A DNA stretch of 64,000 bases from Hippasteria phrygiana (GCA_037893225.1 JAZGUH010000362.1:1279501-1343500), one strand, 5' to 3'; shown: positions 1-11,089, counted from the stretch's first letter. Notes: generated by a model not told the origin, from the sequence alone. Made by a program: numbers and translations.

Positions 1-770
1 AGCAGAAACCTAACTGGTTGAATCCTCGCACTCACAAAAGTAAAACTTTGTCAGTGCGGAGAGAGCCCGAAGGGACAACTTTAGATTTGAAAACACACAA
101 TACCAAATTCTGTGGTTATTGTACATGTTTACAGCAACGCTCGGTTATTTCTTTGTGACAGCAGCCTTATTTGTGCCAATTACAAGCAGTCAAGGTGAAT
201 GATGAAATTTGGAAAAAAAGTGGGAGGGTCTATATTTTGGGACCGCCCACAGGGTGGAGCTATTATAATGCTGTCAGGCACGTAGGCTTGGCCTTTGATG
301 GAACGTCCTTCACCATAAAGGTCAATGAATTGGGTCATGAAGCATAATTTGCATTTTAAACTTCAGTTTCTTGTTTTTCACATGGCACCGGAGCAAAATA
401 TAGGTCGCATTTTGAACCAAACACCATGGCCATTTTTTGCAGCTACATTTTGATTCCAGTTGTACCACACCGTCAACGGTACACCCCGCTATATAGATTT
501 TTACGGAGGCGGCAATTGGATGTCCTCAAAACGAAAAGGTTCAATTAGAGAGAACGTGAAGAGAAATTGATCAAAGCTTGCCTGAAACTGCTGACTCAGG
601 CGGGCTTCTTCATCTTTAAGCTTAAAACGCTTCCAACAAGGATTACATTTTTTTTTTCCCACTTCATAATCTTAAGAAAATTACCTAAAGAAGTTAACAA
701 ATCAACCAAATTAGCTGTGATAACGTTTTCAATTGAAGCAAGTCCTTTCTCAAAGGCCGGCAATCGAAAA

Positions 771-835
771 AGAACTTGCTTAAGTTCAAAACTGTTCTCC
801 CAGCTAATTTGGTTGATCTGAAATTATTTCAGGTC
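771..835 (+). repeat. Dispersed repeat containing GAACTTGCTTAAGTTC
   Basis: The motif AAGAACTTGCTTAAGTT followed within 40 bp by a TTGGTTGAT/TTTGTTGAT word occurs at 771, 4490, 18864 and 24258. At 24271 the central TTAA is split by a piggyBac-like insertion. The other three sites therefore act as empty-site references. Nothing suggests this repeat is coding. Confidence 0.7.
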
Positions 836-891
836 AATCCAGTCAGTTAGCAATTTGCAGCCGTTTAGCTCATTTTCAAAGAAATTATTAA

Positions 892-1309
892 CCCTAACAT
901 CCTAGGCATTCATTTGGGGTGAAGACCTGTGTACTACGAAATACTACTTAGTATTCTGTAGCACCGAGTCTCTTTGTCTTTGATGATTGAGTGTATGACA
1001 GCAGTCAAGATACTTGCAACTACAGAGTACTACTTCTATGTAATACAGTTAAGTTACTGGGTAAATTATTGTGTCAATGAATTGGAAAGATAAAAAACTG
1101 TGTCATCTCTGAAAACCAGTAGTTCGTACTTTGTTTCCGCCTTTATGAAAACAGACATTTTGCCTCTAACCCTAGCAACAAACAGTAGTACTACATATCA
1201 CTAAATACACTATTTTGTGTATGTTACGCTTGACTGCACAAGCACATTGTGTCCGTTTCGCTTGACTGCAAAAGCCGACGCGACACCTGGGCGCCTCCTA
1301 CTCAAGGGG
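892..1309. mobile_element. Possible piggyBac-like segment between TTAA sites (unit 1)
   Basis: TTAA occurs at 888-891 and 1310-1313. The right side ends CTCAAGGGG before TTAA, like the ends of the elements at 24275 and 63501. The interior holds TTACGCTTGACTGCACAAG at 1226, a motif also found inside those two elements. The left terminus (CCCTAACATCC) matches poorly, so only the right end is convincing. Unit 2 holds the same sequence near 5085-5510. Confidence 0.35.
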
Positions 1310-1440
1310 TTAAACGTGGTTGCTTTGGTTTGGGATATCAATGTGGCCTTGTACCACACAGTGGGTGAAAAGCAGCAACATATACAAATTGAGATTATGG
1401 TAATTCCTTGACCTTTAACTCCCTACATCATTTTTCCAAC

Positions 1441-1900
1441 ACGTAACCTGAATCCTCCAAAATCCTCCAATGTTTGTTACTGCGGACCACTTCCTGAATC
1501 CCGCAAAATCCTCCAATGTTTGTTACTGGGGACCACTGCCTGTATCCTCCAAAATCCTCCAAAATCCACCAATGTTTGTTACTGTAGACCACTGCCCGAA
1601 TCCTCCAAAATCCTCCAACGGGAAATTTCAATCTTTACAAGACTTTGTACAGTGTTTTTCAATTTTCAATGGCATAAGTGCGAAGTGAAAAACGAGGAAA
1701 TCAGCTGATCCGAGGAAAAGTTGCATGCCTGTTGTTACTGCGGACCACTGCCTGAATCCTGCAAAATCCTCCAAATCCTTTTCCTCTACTGGCAAAATCC
1801 TCTGATGCCCTCCAATCCTGCAAAATCATCCGATACTTCAACTTCCAAAGACCCTCAATCCTCCAAATTCCTCCATTTGGCAAAGAGGATTTTTGAGGAT
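1441..1900. repeat. Degenerate tandem repeat CCTGAATCCTCCAAAATCC
   Basis: Imperfect tandem copies of a ~50-60 bp unit built from TCCTCCAAAATCCTCCAA and TGTTTGTTACTGCGGACCAC, four or five copies with interruptions. All frames are open over short stretches because of the repeat, not because of coding. Confidence 0.75.
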
Positions 1901-2036
1901 TTGGGAAGGTTAGGGTTAGTACAGGTTACAGGTTTCTATTTGATGTATTGCCTGCCGTTGTAGTTCATTCCAAGCCCACCCAACAACATTTTGAAAATGC
2001 GGTCATAGCCACGTCCTTCAAGAAAATAGAAAAATT

Positions 2037-2420
2037 TGCTTTTGCTGTAATTTTCATAAATTAATAAATTTGGGGGTTAGTATTTTATATCATGCTATAG
2101 CAAATACTGTAAAACACTGACCCGTTTTGTGCGCATAGATGTTTGGAACATAGATAGAAACAAATTATGTTCCAGTAGTCTAGTTCCCTGACCATAACTT
2201 AGACAAAACGGAGTAATTTATAGACGTCAGTGCATTCTCAGGTCGGGGAACTAGACTATTCCAATGATTGTCGGCCGACAATCGTTGGAAAATGATATAA
2301 ATTTCCACTTTTCTTGAAAACAGCAGCACACCAGGTGCCATGATTTCACAGGATGCTTGAAACGGCTATTTACTTGCAGTCTAGTACAGTACTTCGTAAT
2401 AATTCAGTAGTTTTGTTTTT
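2037..2420 (+). repeat. Dispersed repeat family R2 (full-length-like copy, unit 1)
   Basis: Related sequence occurs at 6237-6620, 9470-9640, 25475-25735 (same orientation) and 11090-11450, 12180-12320 (inverted). Shared blocks in order are GGGGGTTAGTATTTTATA, TGTGCGCATAGATG, GTTCCCTGACCATA, AGACAAAACGGAGCAA, GTCGGCCGACAATC and CACCAGGTGCCATGATT. GATTGTCGGCCGACAATC at 2266-2283 is a perfect palindrome. Probably a non-autonomous mobile element; its ends are not defined. Confidence 0.6.
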
Positions 2421-2813
2421 TGATGTTTGCAAATGGTGTATACTACATTTAAATGTGAAGACCATACTCTTAGTGTAAAAAAAAACAATCCCCAAAAATA
2501 AATTTTGGAAATTGCATTCAGTTGTAAAACTTTACATGTAGAATTTTTTTTACAACTCCATAACCGACTTTCCACAAAAATAAATATTGTTGATTGTTAC
2601 TCAGAAGGCCACCATATGATTTAGGATATTCATTCCGTAAGTCATAATTCTGATTCTCGCCCACACGATTCATTGTAACATTCCATTTCTGATGACAGGT
2701 TTACACAACAGAAACTATACAAAATTCTTCCTAGTAAGTTTTAAGCATGCATTGGCAAATGTCAATTACTGACAGTCAAAAAATAAGTTTGTGAAAATGC
2801 AAACTAACTAAAA

Positions 2814-3473
2814 AAGCATGGACCGAGCCTCCTGTGTGAACACCAACAAACCAAAAAGCATGGACCGAGCCTCCTGTGTGAACACCAACAAACCAAAAAG
2901 CATGGGCCAAGACTCCTGTGTGAACACCAACAAACCAAAAAGCATGGGCCAAGACTCCTGTGTGAACACCAACCAAAAAGCATGGGCCAAGACTCCTGTG
3001 TGAACACCAACCAAAAAGCATGGGCCAAGACTCCTGTGTGAGCACCAACCAAAAAGCATGTACCAAGACTCCTGTGTGAACACCAACAAACCAAAAAGCA
3101 TGGGCCAAGACTCCTGTGTGAACACCAACAAACCAAAAAGCATGGACCGAGCCTCCTGTGTGAACACCAACTAAAAAGCATGGGCCAAGACTCCTGTGTG
3201 AACACCAACCAAAAAGCATGTACCAAGACTCCTGTGTGAACACCAACAAACCAAAAAGCATGGGCTAAGACTCCTGTGTGAACACCAACAAACCAAAAAG
3301 CATGGACCGAGCCTCCTGTGTGAACACCAACAAACCAAAAAGCATGGACCGAGACTCCTGTGTGAACACCAACAAACCAAAAAGCATGGACCGAGCCTCC
3401 TGTGTGAACACCAACAAACCAAAAAGCATGGGCTAAGACTCCTGTGTGAACACCAACAAACCAAAAAGCATGG
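2814..3473 (+). repeat. Minisatellite, ~42 bp unit, unit-1 copy
   Basis: About 17 head-to-tail copies of a unit containing AAAAAGCATGGRCCRAG and CTCCTGTGTGAACACCAAC. Two length classes alternate: a ~42 bp form ending CAAACC and a 37-38 bp form lacking it. The longer form is a multiple of three, which gives long open frames on the minus strand with no protein resemblance. Confidence 0.95.
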
Positions 3474-3753
3474 GTGTCAAAATTGCTTGTAAACAGAATA
3501 CTAATTAAGTCGAGGTAGCTCTGCAACATGTGTAACAAAAATAAATCCAGAGAGGAATTCTGCGGCAAGAAAAGTAGACTAAAAAAAGGTCTACATTTCC
3601 ATTGTAGTGATGCCGTGGACCGGGGCACTTTAACAATCCAAGATGGATGGCCCCAGCATCTGGCTGTCACCGAGTCCCACCGAGTCTCTTGGGACCGTGG
3701 ATTTTTAATTTGCATTAAATGATGTGGAAAGTTGTTTTAAGGGGGGAATTCAG
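3474..3753. other. Unique spacer between the two duplication units
   Basis: 280 bp present once. It ends just before the AGCAGAAACC start of unit 2. No gene, RNA or repeat structure was recognised. Confidence 0.6.
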
Positions 3754-4557
3754 AGCAGAAACCTTACTGGTTGAATCCTCGCACTCACAAAAGTAAAACT
3801 TGGTCAGTGCGGAGAGAGCCCGAAGGGACAACTTTAGATTTGAAAACACACAATACCAAATTCTGTGGTTATTGTACATGTTTACAGCAACGCTCGGTTA
3901 TTTCTTTGTGACAGCAGCCTTATTTGTGCCAATTACAAGCAGTCAAGGTGAATGATGAAATTTGGAAAAAAGTGGGAGGGTCTATATTTTGGGACCGCCC
4001 ACAGGGTGGAGCTATTATAATGCCGTCAGGCACGTAGGCTTGGCCTTTGATGGAACGTCCTTCACCATAAGGTCAATGAATTGGGTCATGAAGCATAATT
4101 TGCATTTTAAATTCAGTTTCTTGTTTTTCACATGGCACCGAAGCAAAATATGGGTCACATTTTTAACCAAGCACCATGGCCATCTTTGCAGCTACATTTT
4201 GATTCCAGTTGTACCACACCGTCAACGGTACACCCCGCTATATAGATTTTTACGGAGGCGGCAATTGGATGTCCTCAAAACGAAAAGGTTCAATCAGAGA
4301 GAACGTGAAGAGAAATTGATCAAAGCTTGCCTAAAACTGCTGAATCAGGCGGGCTCTTCATCTTTAAGCTTAAAACGCTTCCAACAAGGATTAAATTCTT
4401 TTTTTTGCACTTCATAATCTTACAAAAAAATTACCTAAATAAGTTAACAAATCAACCAAATTAGCTGGGATAACGATAAAGGCCGGTCATCGAAAAAGAA
4501 CTTGCTTAAGTTCAAAACTTTTCTCCCAGCTATTTTGGTTGATCTGCATATATGTAA

Positions 4558-5004
4558 ACCACTCTGCAAAAAGGGGCACATAAAGTCACTGTATGCTTTT
4601 ACGCATAATGGGCCGTTCTATGTGAAGAGGGTGAACAATTCTTCAAACAAGTGATTTTGAAAGGAGGGAATTTGTTGCATCTTTGATACCTATATTATTC
4701 TATTTCATAACCAAAATCTTTGATTGCAGTGAATAAAGTTGGAAGAATGTGTTTGTGTCGAGTGCATCCATCTATTGCTTTGCTTTTTCTCTTCTTTTTT
4801 GTAATGGCTTATTTCTCCTCAAGTCATTTCAAGAAATTTTAGAAAACAAACATGCAAATTTCAAAATATCTCGTGAATGCAAAATGCTACAGGCCTCAGA
4901 CATATACCATATGAAAGCTTATAAAATGGCCTTTCCCGCTATATATAAAACACTATTTTCAAATTTTGCAACGTATTTTTCAGTGCCCTTTTTGCAGAGC
5001 GGGT
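4558..5004. mobile_element. TIR element inserted only in duplication unit 2
   Basis: Terminal inverted repeats contain CTCTGCAAAAAGGG (left, 4562) and its complement CCCTTTTTGCAGAG (right, 4986-4999). Unit 1 lacks this stretch: its sequence runs directly from TTGATCTG to GGTCAATCCAGTCAG at 815-843. The element is therefore younger than the duplication, or lost from unit 1. A relative with the same ends is at 59738-60174. No transposase is encoded. Confidence 0.75.
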
Positions 5005-5639
5005 CACATATTAAAGGGTCAATCCAGTCAGTTAATAGCAATTTGTTGCCGTTCAGCTCATTTTTTAAGAAATTATTAACCCTAACATCCTAGGCATTCA
5101 TTTGGGGTGAAGACCTGTGTACTACGAAATACTACTTAGTATTCTGTAGCACCGAGTCTCTTTGTCTTTGATGATTGAGTGTATTATGACAGCAGTCAAG
5201 ATACTTGCAACTACAGAGTACTACTTCTATGTAATACAGTTAAGTTACTGGGTAAATTATATTTGTGTTAATGAATTGAATGGCTAAGATAAAAAATTGT
5301 GTCATCTCTGAAAACGAGTAGTTCGTACTTTGTTTCCGCCTTTATGAAAACAGACATTTTGCCTCCAACCCTAGCAACAAACAGTAGTACTACATATCAC
5401 TAAATACACTATTTTGTGTATGTTACGCTTGACTGCACAAGCACATTGTGTCCATTTCGCTTGACTGCAAAAGCCGACGCGACACCCCGGCGCCTCCTAC
5501 TCAAGGGGTTAAACGTGGTTGCTTTGGTTTGGGATATCAATGTGGCCTTGTACCACACAGTGGGTGAAAAGCAGCAACATTTAAAAATTGAGATTATGGT
5601 AATTCCTTGACCTTTAACTCCCTACAACATTTTTCCAAC

Positions 5640-6098
5640 ACGTAACCTGAATCCTCCAAAATCCTCCAATGTTTGTTACTGCGGACCACTTCCTGAATCC
5701 CGCAAAATCCTCCAATGTTTGTTACTGGGGACCACTGCCTGAATCCTACAAAATCCTCCAAAATCCACCAATGTTTGTTACTGTAGACCACTGCCTGAAT
5801 CCTCCAAAATCCTCCAACGGGAAATTTCAATCTTTACAAGACTTTGTACAGTGTTTTTCAATTTTCAATGGCATAAGTGCGAAGTGAAAAACGAGGAAAT
5901 CAGCTGATCCGAGGAAAAGTTGCATGCCTGTTGTTACTGCGGACCACTGCCTGAATCCTGCAAAATCCTCCAAATCCTTTTCCTCTACTGGCAAAATCCT
6001 CTGATGCCCTCCAATCCTGCAAAATCATCCGATGCTTCAACTTCCAAAGACCCTCAATCCTCCAAATTCCTCCATTTGGCAAAGAGGATTTTGGAGGA
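5640..6098. repeat. Degenerate tandem repeat, unit-2 copy
   Basis: Duplicate of the CCTCCAAAATCC tandem repeat at 1441-1900, nearly identical to it. Confidence 0.75.
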
Positions 6099-7012
6099 TT
6101 TGGGAAGGTTAGGGTTAGTACAGGTTACAGGTTTCTATTTGATGTATTGCCTGCCGTTGTAGTTTATTCCAAGCCCACCCAACAACATTTTGAAAATGCG
6201 GTCATAGCCACGTCCTTCAAGAAAATAGAAAAATTTGCTTTTGCTGTAATTTTCATAAATTAATAAATTTGGGGGTTAGTATTTTATATCATGCTATAGC
6301 AAATACTGTAAAACACTGACCCGTTTTGTGCGCATAGATGTTTGGAACATAGATAGAAACAAATTATGTTCCAGTAGTCTAGTTCCCTGACCATAACTTA
6401 GACAAAACAGAGCAATTTATAGACGTCAGTGCATTCTCAGGTCGGGGAACTAGACTATTCCAATGATTGTCGGCCGACAATCATTGGAAAATGATATAAA
6501 TTTCCACTTTTCTTGAAAACAGCAGCACACCAGGTGCCATGATTTCACAGGATGCTTGAAACGGCTATTTACTTGCAGTCTAGTATGGTACTTCGTAATA
6601 ATTCAGTAGTTTTGTTTTTTGATGTTTGCAAATGGTGTATACTACATTTAAATGTGAAGACCATACTCTTAGTGTAAAAAAAAACAATCCCCAAAAATAA
6701 ATTTTGGAAATTGCATTCAGTTGTAAAACTTTACATGTATAATTTTTTTTACAACTCCATAACCGACTTTCCACAAAAATAAATATTGTTGACTGTTTAC
6801 TCAGAAGGCCACCATATGATTTAGGATATTCATTCCGTAAGTCATAATTCTGATTCTCGCCCACACGATTCATTGTAACATTCTATTTCTGATGACAGGT
6901 TTACACAACAGAAACTATACAAAATTCTTCCTAGTAAGTTTTAAGCATGCATTGGCAAATGTCAATTACTGACAGTCAAAAAATAAGTTTGTGAAAATGC
7001 AAACTAACTAAA

Positions 7013-7659
7013 AAAGCATGGACCGAGCCTCCTGTGTGAACACCAACAAACCAAAAAGCATGGACCGAGCCTCCTGTGTGAACACCAACAAACCAAAAAG
7101 CATGGACCAAGCCTCCTGTGTGAACACCAACTAAAAAGCATGGGCCAAGACTCCTGTGTGAACACCAACCAAAAAGCATGTACCAAGACTCCTGTGTGAA
7201 CACCAACAAACCAAAAAGCATGGGCTAAGACTCCTGTGTGAACACCAACAAACCAAAAAGCATGGGCCAAGACTCCTGTGTGAACACCAACCAAAAAGCA
7301 TGGGCCAAGACTCCTGTGTGAGCACCAACCAAAAAGCATGTACCAAGACTCCTGTGTGAACACCAACAAACCAAAAAGCATGGGCTAAGACTCCTGTGTG
7401 AACACCAACAAACCAAAAAGCATGGGCTAAGACTCCTGTGTGAACACCAACCAAAAAGCATGGGCTAAGACTCCTGTGTGAACACCAACCAAAAAGCATG
7501 GGCCAAGACTCCTGTGTGAACACCAACAAACCAAAAAGCATGGGCTAAGACTCCTGTGTGAACACCAACAAACCAAAAAGCATGGGCCAAGACTCCTGTG
7601 TGAACACCAACAAACCAAAAAGCATGAGCCAAGACTCCTGTGTGAACACCAACTAAAAA
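7013..7659 (+). repeat. Minisatellite, ~42 bp unit, unit-2 copy
   Basis: Same repeat as 2814-3473, again about 17 units, but the order of long and short variants differs from copy 1 after the first few units. The array has been rearranged internally since the duplication. Confidence 0.95.
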
Positions 7660-8497
7660 GCATAGAGTTTTTCACACAGACACTGAATGCTTATACCAGA
7701 AGAATCATTGCCTGACAATGCTTCCAACCCTCACAAGAAATCCTGTAACTTACAGCCATGACATTTACAACATGCCAAAATGACCAACAGCAAAACGATT
7801 TCTGGAAGTTCGACATGCCACTTTATTGGAAGCTTAACTCACAAAGATCAGCAATCCCCTTAAATTCCCCGGAATTATCTCCATCAATAGAGGGATTAGC
7901 CCCAACTCCCTCTTCCCCAGATCCGGGCCAATTTCACTTATTTGTTTGTTTTCCACCACACCGTGTCGAAACCATTAGTGACGCTTCACAAACTCTGCAC
8001 CCTTCAGAAAGGAATAAAACGCAGGGGGCAATTCCCACTCATCTGTTCATTTTTCCCAGTAAAAAAAAAAAAAAATCTGCACGTTATTTAATTTGAATGA
8101 AAGAGTCCACCACGCCGGTGACCACTAGTTCCAGAGGTTGAATTTGTAAAGGCTAAAACAGGAGGCGAAACCGTCAACGGACCTCCAAGACTGGCTTGGT
8201 GAAAGGGTGCTTTTCAATGGATTCACTCTGCACAACACCTCTACAGTCTTTTTTTTTATTAAACTGAACAATTATATATTACAAGGGCGGAGCTAATTTC
8301 GGGGCGGGGCTTGCTGTCGGGTCAAGTTGGGAGTATTGTTTATTATTGGTTATGAATTTAGTATTAGACACCTGGAAGGGAAAAAAAAGGGTTTAGTTTC
8401 CACTTCCTCTAAATCGGCAATTTGTTATGAAGCCAGTAGTCTGAATTTGTTCCACAAGGTTATTTGAAGAGTCAGGAGGGGAAAAGGTGATTTTATT
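7660..8497. other. Intergenic or intronic DNA, no gene recognised
   Basis: An open frame at 7758-8096 (plus) has no recognisable domain and runs into a poly-A tract at 8061, so it is not called as a gene. No repeat structure was recognised. Confidence 0.5.
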
Positions 8498-8560
8498 CAG
8501 TGGAACTCACTATAAGAAACACTGCTAGACCAAACATTTGGCTATAAGGAACATTCTCTT
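8498..8560 (+). mobile_element. Fragment with pogo/Tigger-like terminus
   Basis: Begins CAGTGGAACTCACTATAA and continues with CTATAAGGAACATT. Similar ends are at 19010-19082 and 20518-20600, where the CAGTGGAAC...TATAACGAAC form is clearer. Such termini resemble those of pogo/Tigger-type Tc1-mariner elements. Only an end is visible. Confidence 0.45.
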
Positions 8561-8641
8561 TGGTCACAAATTGTTGATTTTTACTGGTATTCACTATGCA
8601 AAACCTAACATTTTGGGGGGATTTAGAGATTTATGTACATT

Positions 8642-8860
8642 AGAGAGGTTTCGTTAGCGAACGGTTAAGAGATGACTACGTTTAGTTCCCGTAACCTCAT
8701 CAGTTTTTGCGCTTGTTTGACGTTTTCCTCACTCATCTTAAACGTAATCACCTTGTTTACACGGATAGTGGTCGCACTATACGTAAGTAAGAAACGGATA
8801 AAAACCAACGAACATGTTTTACCAATTTTCATCGCGTACTGTTTAGAGCTATGTACATGC
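8642..8860 (+). mobile_element. Truncated copy of the AGAGGTTTTGTTAGCG element
   Basis: Nearly identical to the first ~215 bp of the complete element at 9842-10090. It stops at TTTAGAGCTA, where the Tc1-like element at 8861 begins. The expected right end does not resume after 9265, so the copy is truncated rather than just interrupted. Confidence 0.8.
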
Positions 8861-9265
8861 ACAGTGGTGTGCAAAACTATTCGAACACTTGGCACATTTT
8901 AGGTACTTTAGTTGTTTGTGATGAAATGGCAATCAATATACCAATGTACATTCAAATGAAACCCTCTGGAATGAACTTCAGAAGACTTGGAACAGCATTA
9001 GTGTAGAAACTCTCGAGAAAATGTATAGACACTATGCCCGAAAGATGTGCCGCATTGATTGCTGCCAAGGGTGGACACACCAAACATTAGAGTCAAGTTT
9101 ACTTAAAAGGACTGGCAGATACTAATGTGAGCTACATGTATGCTCACAACAATTACCTTTTCTATTTATTACAGGTGAAAAATGTAAACCAGGCATTCTA
9201 AGGCATTAAATATCAATTTCTTCAGATCATATGTCAAGTGTTCGAATCATTTTGCACACCACTGT
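8861..9265. mobile_element. Tc1/mariner-like non-autonomous element
   Basis: Inverted termini of about 30 bp: ACAGTGGTGTGCAAAA at 8861 followed by ATTCGAACACTTG, and CAAGTGTTCGAAT...TTTTGCACACCACTGT ending at 9265. The two arms differ at only a few positions. The sequence style matches Tc1-like inverted repeats. The ~340 bp interior has no transposase frame, so this is a MITE or an internally deleted copy. A TA duplication is not clean on the left. Confidence 0.85.
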
Positions 9266-9469
9266 AGATCAGTTTTTTGAAATGAGCTTTATTGTCATAT
9301 GTATTGATTAATCATTTATCATGATTACTTCTGGTTTCTGTTTAATGTTTGCATATTTTTTGCAAATTGTTCTGTTCTGCTTTGTTTATAACGAGAGCAG
9401 CTTCAGACATGCAGATGATGGATACATGTAAATAGACTTCATAAATATTTATTGACAAGTTTTATTTTT

Positions 9470-9640
9470 TTTAAACAAATACTGTAACACCGACCTGGTT
9501 AAAGTTTTGTGCATAGATGCTGGGAAAACAAAGAGAAAAAAACATGTTGTTCTTGTAGTCTGGTTCCCTGACCCTACTTCAGACAAAAATGGAGCAATTA
9601 ATAGACATAAGGGTATTATCAGGTCGTAGGACTAGACTAG
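9470..9640 (+). repeat. R2 family fragment
   Basis: Carries the R2 blocks TTGTGCATAGATG, GTTCCCTGACC and AGACAAAAATGGAGCAA in the same order as at 2037-2420. Confidence 0.55.
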
Positions 9641-9841
9641 CTGGCTTGCACCCACTCACAGATATGTAACCAATTGCCAAACAAAATGTAGACTACAACT
9701 AAAGTTGGTCAAATGGGGGGCAGCATTTTTTTAAAGTCTTTTTTTTCTTTTTTCTAACGATGGTTGGCCAACCTTTGCTGGAATTTGATACAATTAAACA
9801 TTTTGTTTTGTTTATGTTGGCAATTGCCAAATGTATATTAA

Positions 9842-10090
9842 AGAGGTTTTGTTAGCGAGCGGTTAAGAGACGACTACGTTTAGTTCCCGTAACCTCATCA
9901 GTTTTTGCGCTTGTTTAACGTTTTCCTCACTCATCTTAAACGTAATCACCTTGTTTACACGGATAGCGGTCGCACTACACTTAAGTAAGAAAGGGATAAA
10001 ACCAACGAACATTTTTTACCAATTTTCGTCGCCTACCGTTTAGAGCTAATTGTAAGCGTAAGCACTAACCTTGAGCTAACAAAACCTCTC
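9842..10090. mobile_element. MITE with AGAGGTTTTGTTAGC termini (complete)
   Basis: About 250 bp with inverted ends AGAGGTTTTGTTAGCG (left) and GAGCTAACAAAACCTCT (right). A truncated copy is at 8642-8860. The hAT-type MITE at 10094 has landed in its right end, and that element's target duplication uses the last bases of this one. Confidence 0.8.
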
Positions 10091-10093
10091 TAT

Positions 10094-10508
10094 CAGTGTT
10101 GTAGTCAAGACCATCACAAGACCATCACAAGACCACACAAGACCACACAAGACCAGCACAATACAAGCAGTCTTAATCCAAGTCTTAAGCTATTCAAATG
10201 AACTGTAACAAAAGCATTCCTTTGTCATGGTTTATGCCTGTTACTTGTGCCTGTTACAAGCTGGTCTTGTGAATGGTCTTGTGAATGGTCTTGTGAATGG
10301 TCTTGTGAATGGTCTTGTGAATGTCTTGTGAATGGTCTTGTGAATGGTCTTGTGAATGGTCTTGTGAATGGTCTTGTGAATGGTCTTGTGAATGGTCTTG
10401 TGAATGGTCTTGTGAATGGTCTTGTGAATGGTCTTGTGAATGGTCTTGTGAATGGTCTTGTGAATGGTCTTGTGAATGGTCTTGTGAATGGTCTCCACTA
10501 CAACACTG
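10094..10508. mobile_element. hAT-type MITE with expanded subterminal repeat
   Basis: 415 bp element bounded by inverted termini CAGTGTTGTAGT (10094) and ACTACAACACTG (ending 10508). It is flanked by an 8 bp near-perfect duplication, CTCTCTAT (10086-10093) and CTCTCTGT (10509-10516). A CAG start and 8 bp duplications are hallmarks of hAT elements. Inside the left end are about five 11-12 bp copies of GACCATCACAA or GACCACACAA. Inside the right end the same word in opposite orientation (GGTCTTGTGAAT) is repeated 19 times. A diverged relative is at 62613-62839. No transposase is present. Confidence 0.85.
10263..10489 (+). repeat. 12 bp tandem repeat (GGTCTTGTGAAT)x19
   Basis: Eighteen exact 12 bp units and one 11 bp unit (10323-10333). 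Because 12 is a multiple of three, all frames stay open and give artificial four-residue repeats; these are not proteins. Confidence 0.98.
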
Positions 10509-11089
10509 CTCTCTGTTATCTTAATAAAGATCCCCTTTTTCTGACAACATTTATTACACTTGTAGATAACATGAGTTGGGATACCCAAATATGTGATAAA
10601 AAAACACTTAAAACTACATGTATCACTTGTTTAAACCTTACCGTGTTTTCATTTTTACAACATGTACTAGACAAGTTCTGCATTCTTGTGGTAAGCCACG
10701 CTTTTGTGAAACTCAATATTTTGATTCAAGTGGTGCTTTTGTGAACTAATGCCAAAGGCCTTGACCAGTGTACTGATCAGCTACAGTACACAGATATGTC
10801 TATTCCTTTCTCCATAATTATGGCAGTTGGTCAGTCGGCTGTGACAGATTTGCCGGTCAATTTACTAAAATGCACCTTTTAAAGAGACGGGAGCATCCAT
10901 CAAAACGGATCTTCCTTGGGGGAAAAAAATATTTTAAAAATCCTGTACACTAATCGTATTTACTTTCAGCCTCTGATTTCATTACAAGTATATGCAACAA
11001 TATCGAAAATGTTGCCAATTAAAATCTACTTTTAAATCATAAAAATTGCCTTACTTATTTAGATGTTTTTTTCTGAATAATTAAAGGTA
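10509..11089. other. No gene recognised
   Basis: AT-rich sequence without recognised coding, RNA or repeat structure. Confidence 0.5.

Larger units (their letters stand above)
1..3753. repeat. Tandem duplication, unit 1 (~3.75 kb)
   Basis: This segment is repeated almost base for base from position 3754, in the same order and orientation, with only scattered substitutions and small indels. Position 1 corresponds to about 3754, and the shared part runs to the end of the minisatellite near 3473. The 280 bp after the minisatellite (3474-3753) has no partner in unit 2. The left edge is cut by the window, so the true start is unknown. Unit 1 has about 26 bases near 733-758 that unit 2 lacks. No credible coding sequence is seen in it. 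An assembly artefact (two haplotypes placed in series) would look the same. Confidence 0.93.
3754..7660. repeat. Tandem duplication, unit 2 (~3.9 kb with insertion)
   Basis: Second copy of the segment at 1-3473. After about 4546 the offset between the copies grows from ~3.75 kb to 4199 bp, because unit 2 carries an inverted-repeat element at 4558-5004 that unit 1 lacks. Downstream of the minisatellite (after 7660) the sequence differs from unit 1, so the right boundary lies at the minisatellite edge. Confidence 0.93.

Noticed and set aside
2814..3473. CRISPR array
   Set aside because: Units are contiguous with no unique spacers, and the genome is eukaryotic (spliced genes, SINEs). The same holds for the 44 bp and 68 bp arrays.
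2776..3715. Open frames of up to 303 residues over the 42 bp minisatellite (minus strand)
   Set aside because: They exist only because the repeat unit lacks stops and is often a multiple of three. Several frames are open at once, 37-38 bp variants shift the frame, and no domain is visible.
10241..10744. Repetitive proteins (four-residue repeats) over the 12 bp array
   Set aside because: A 12 bp repeat keeps all frames open. The array sits inside a MITE with clear ends and target duplication.
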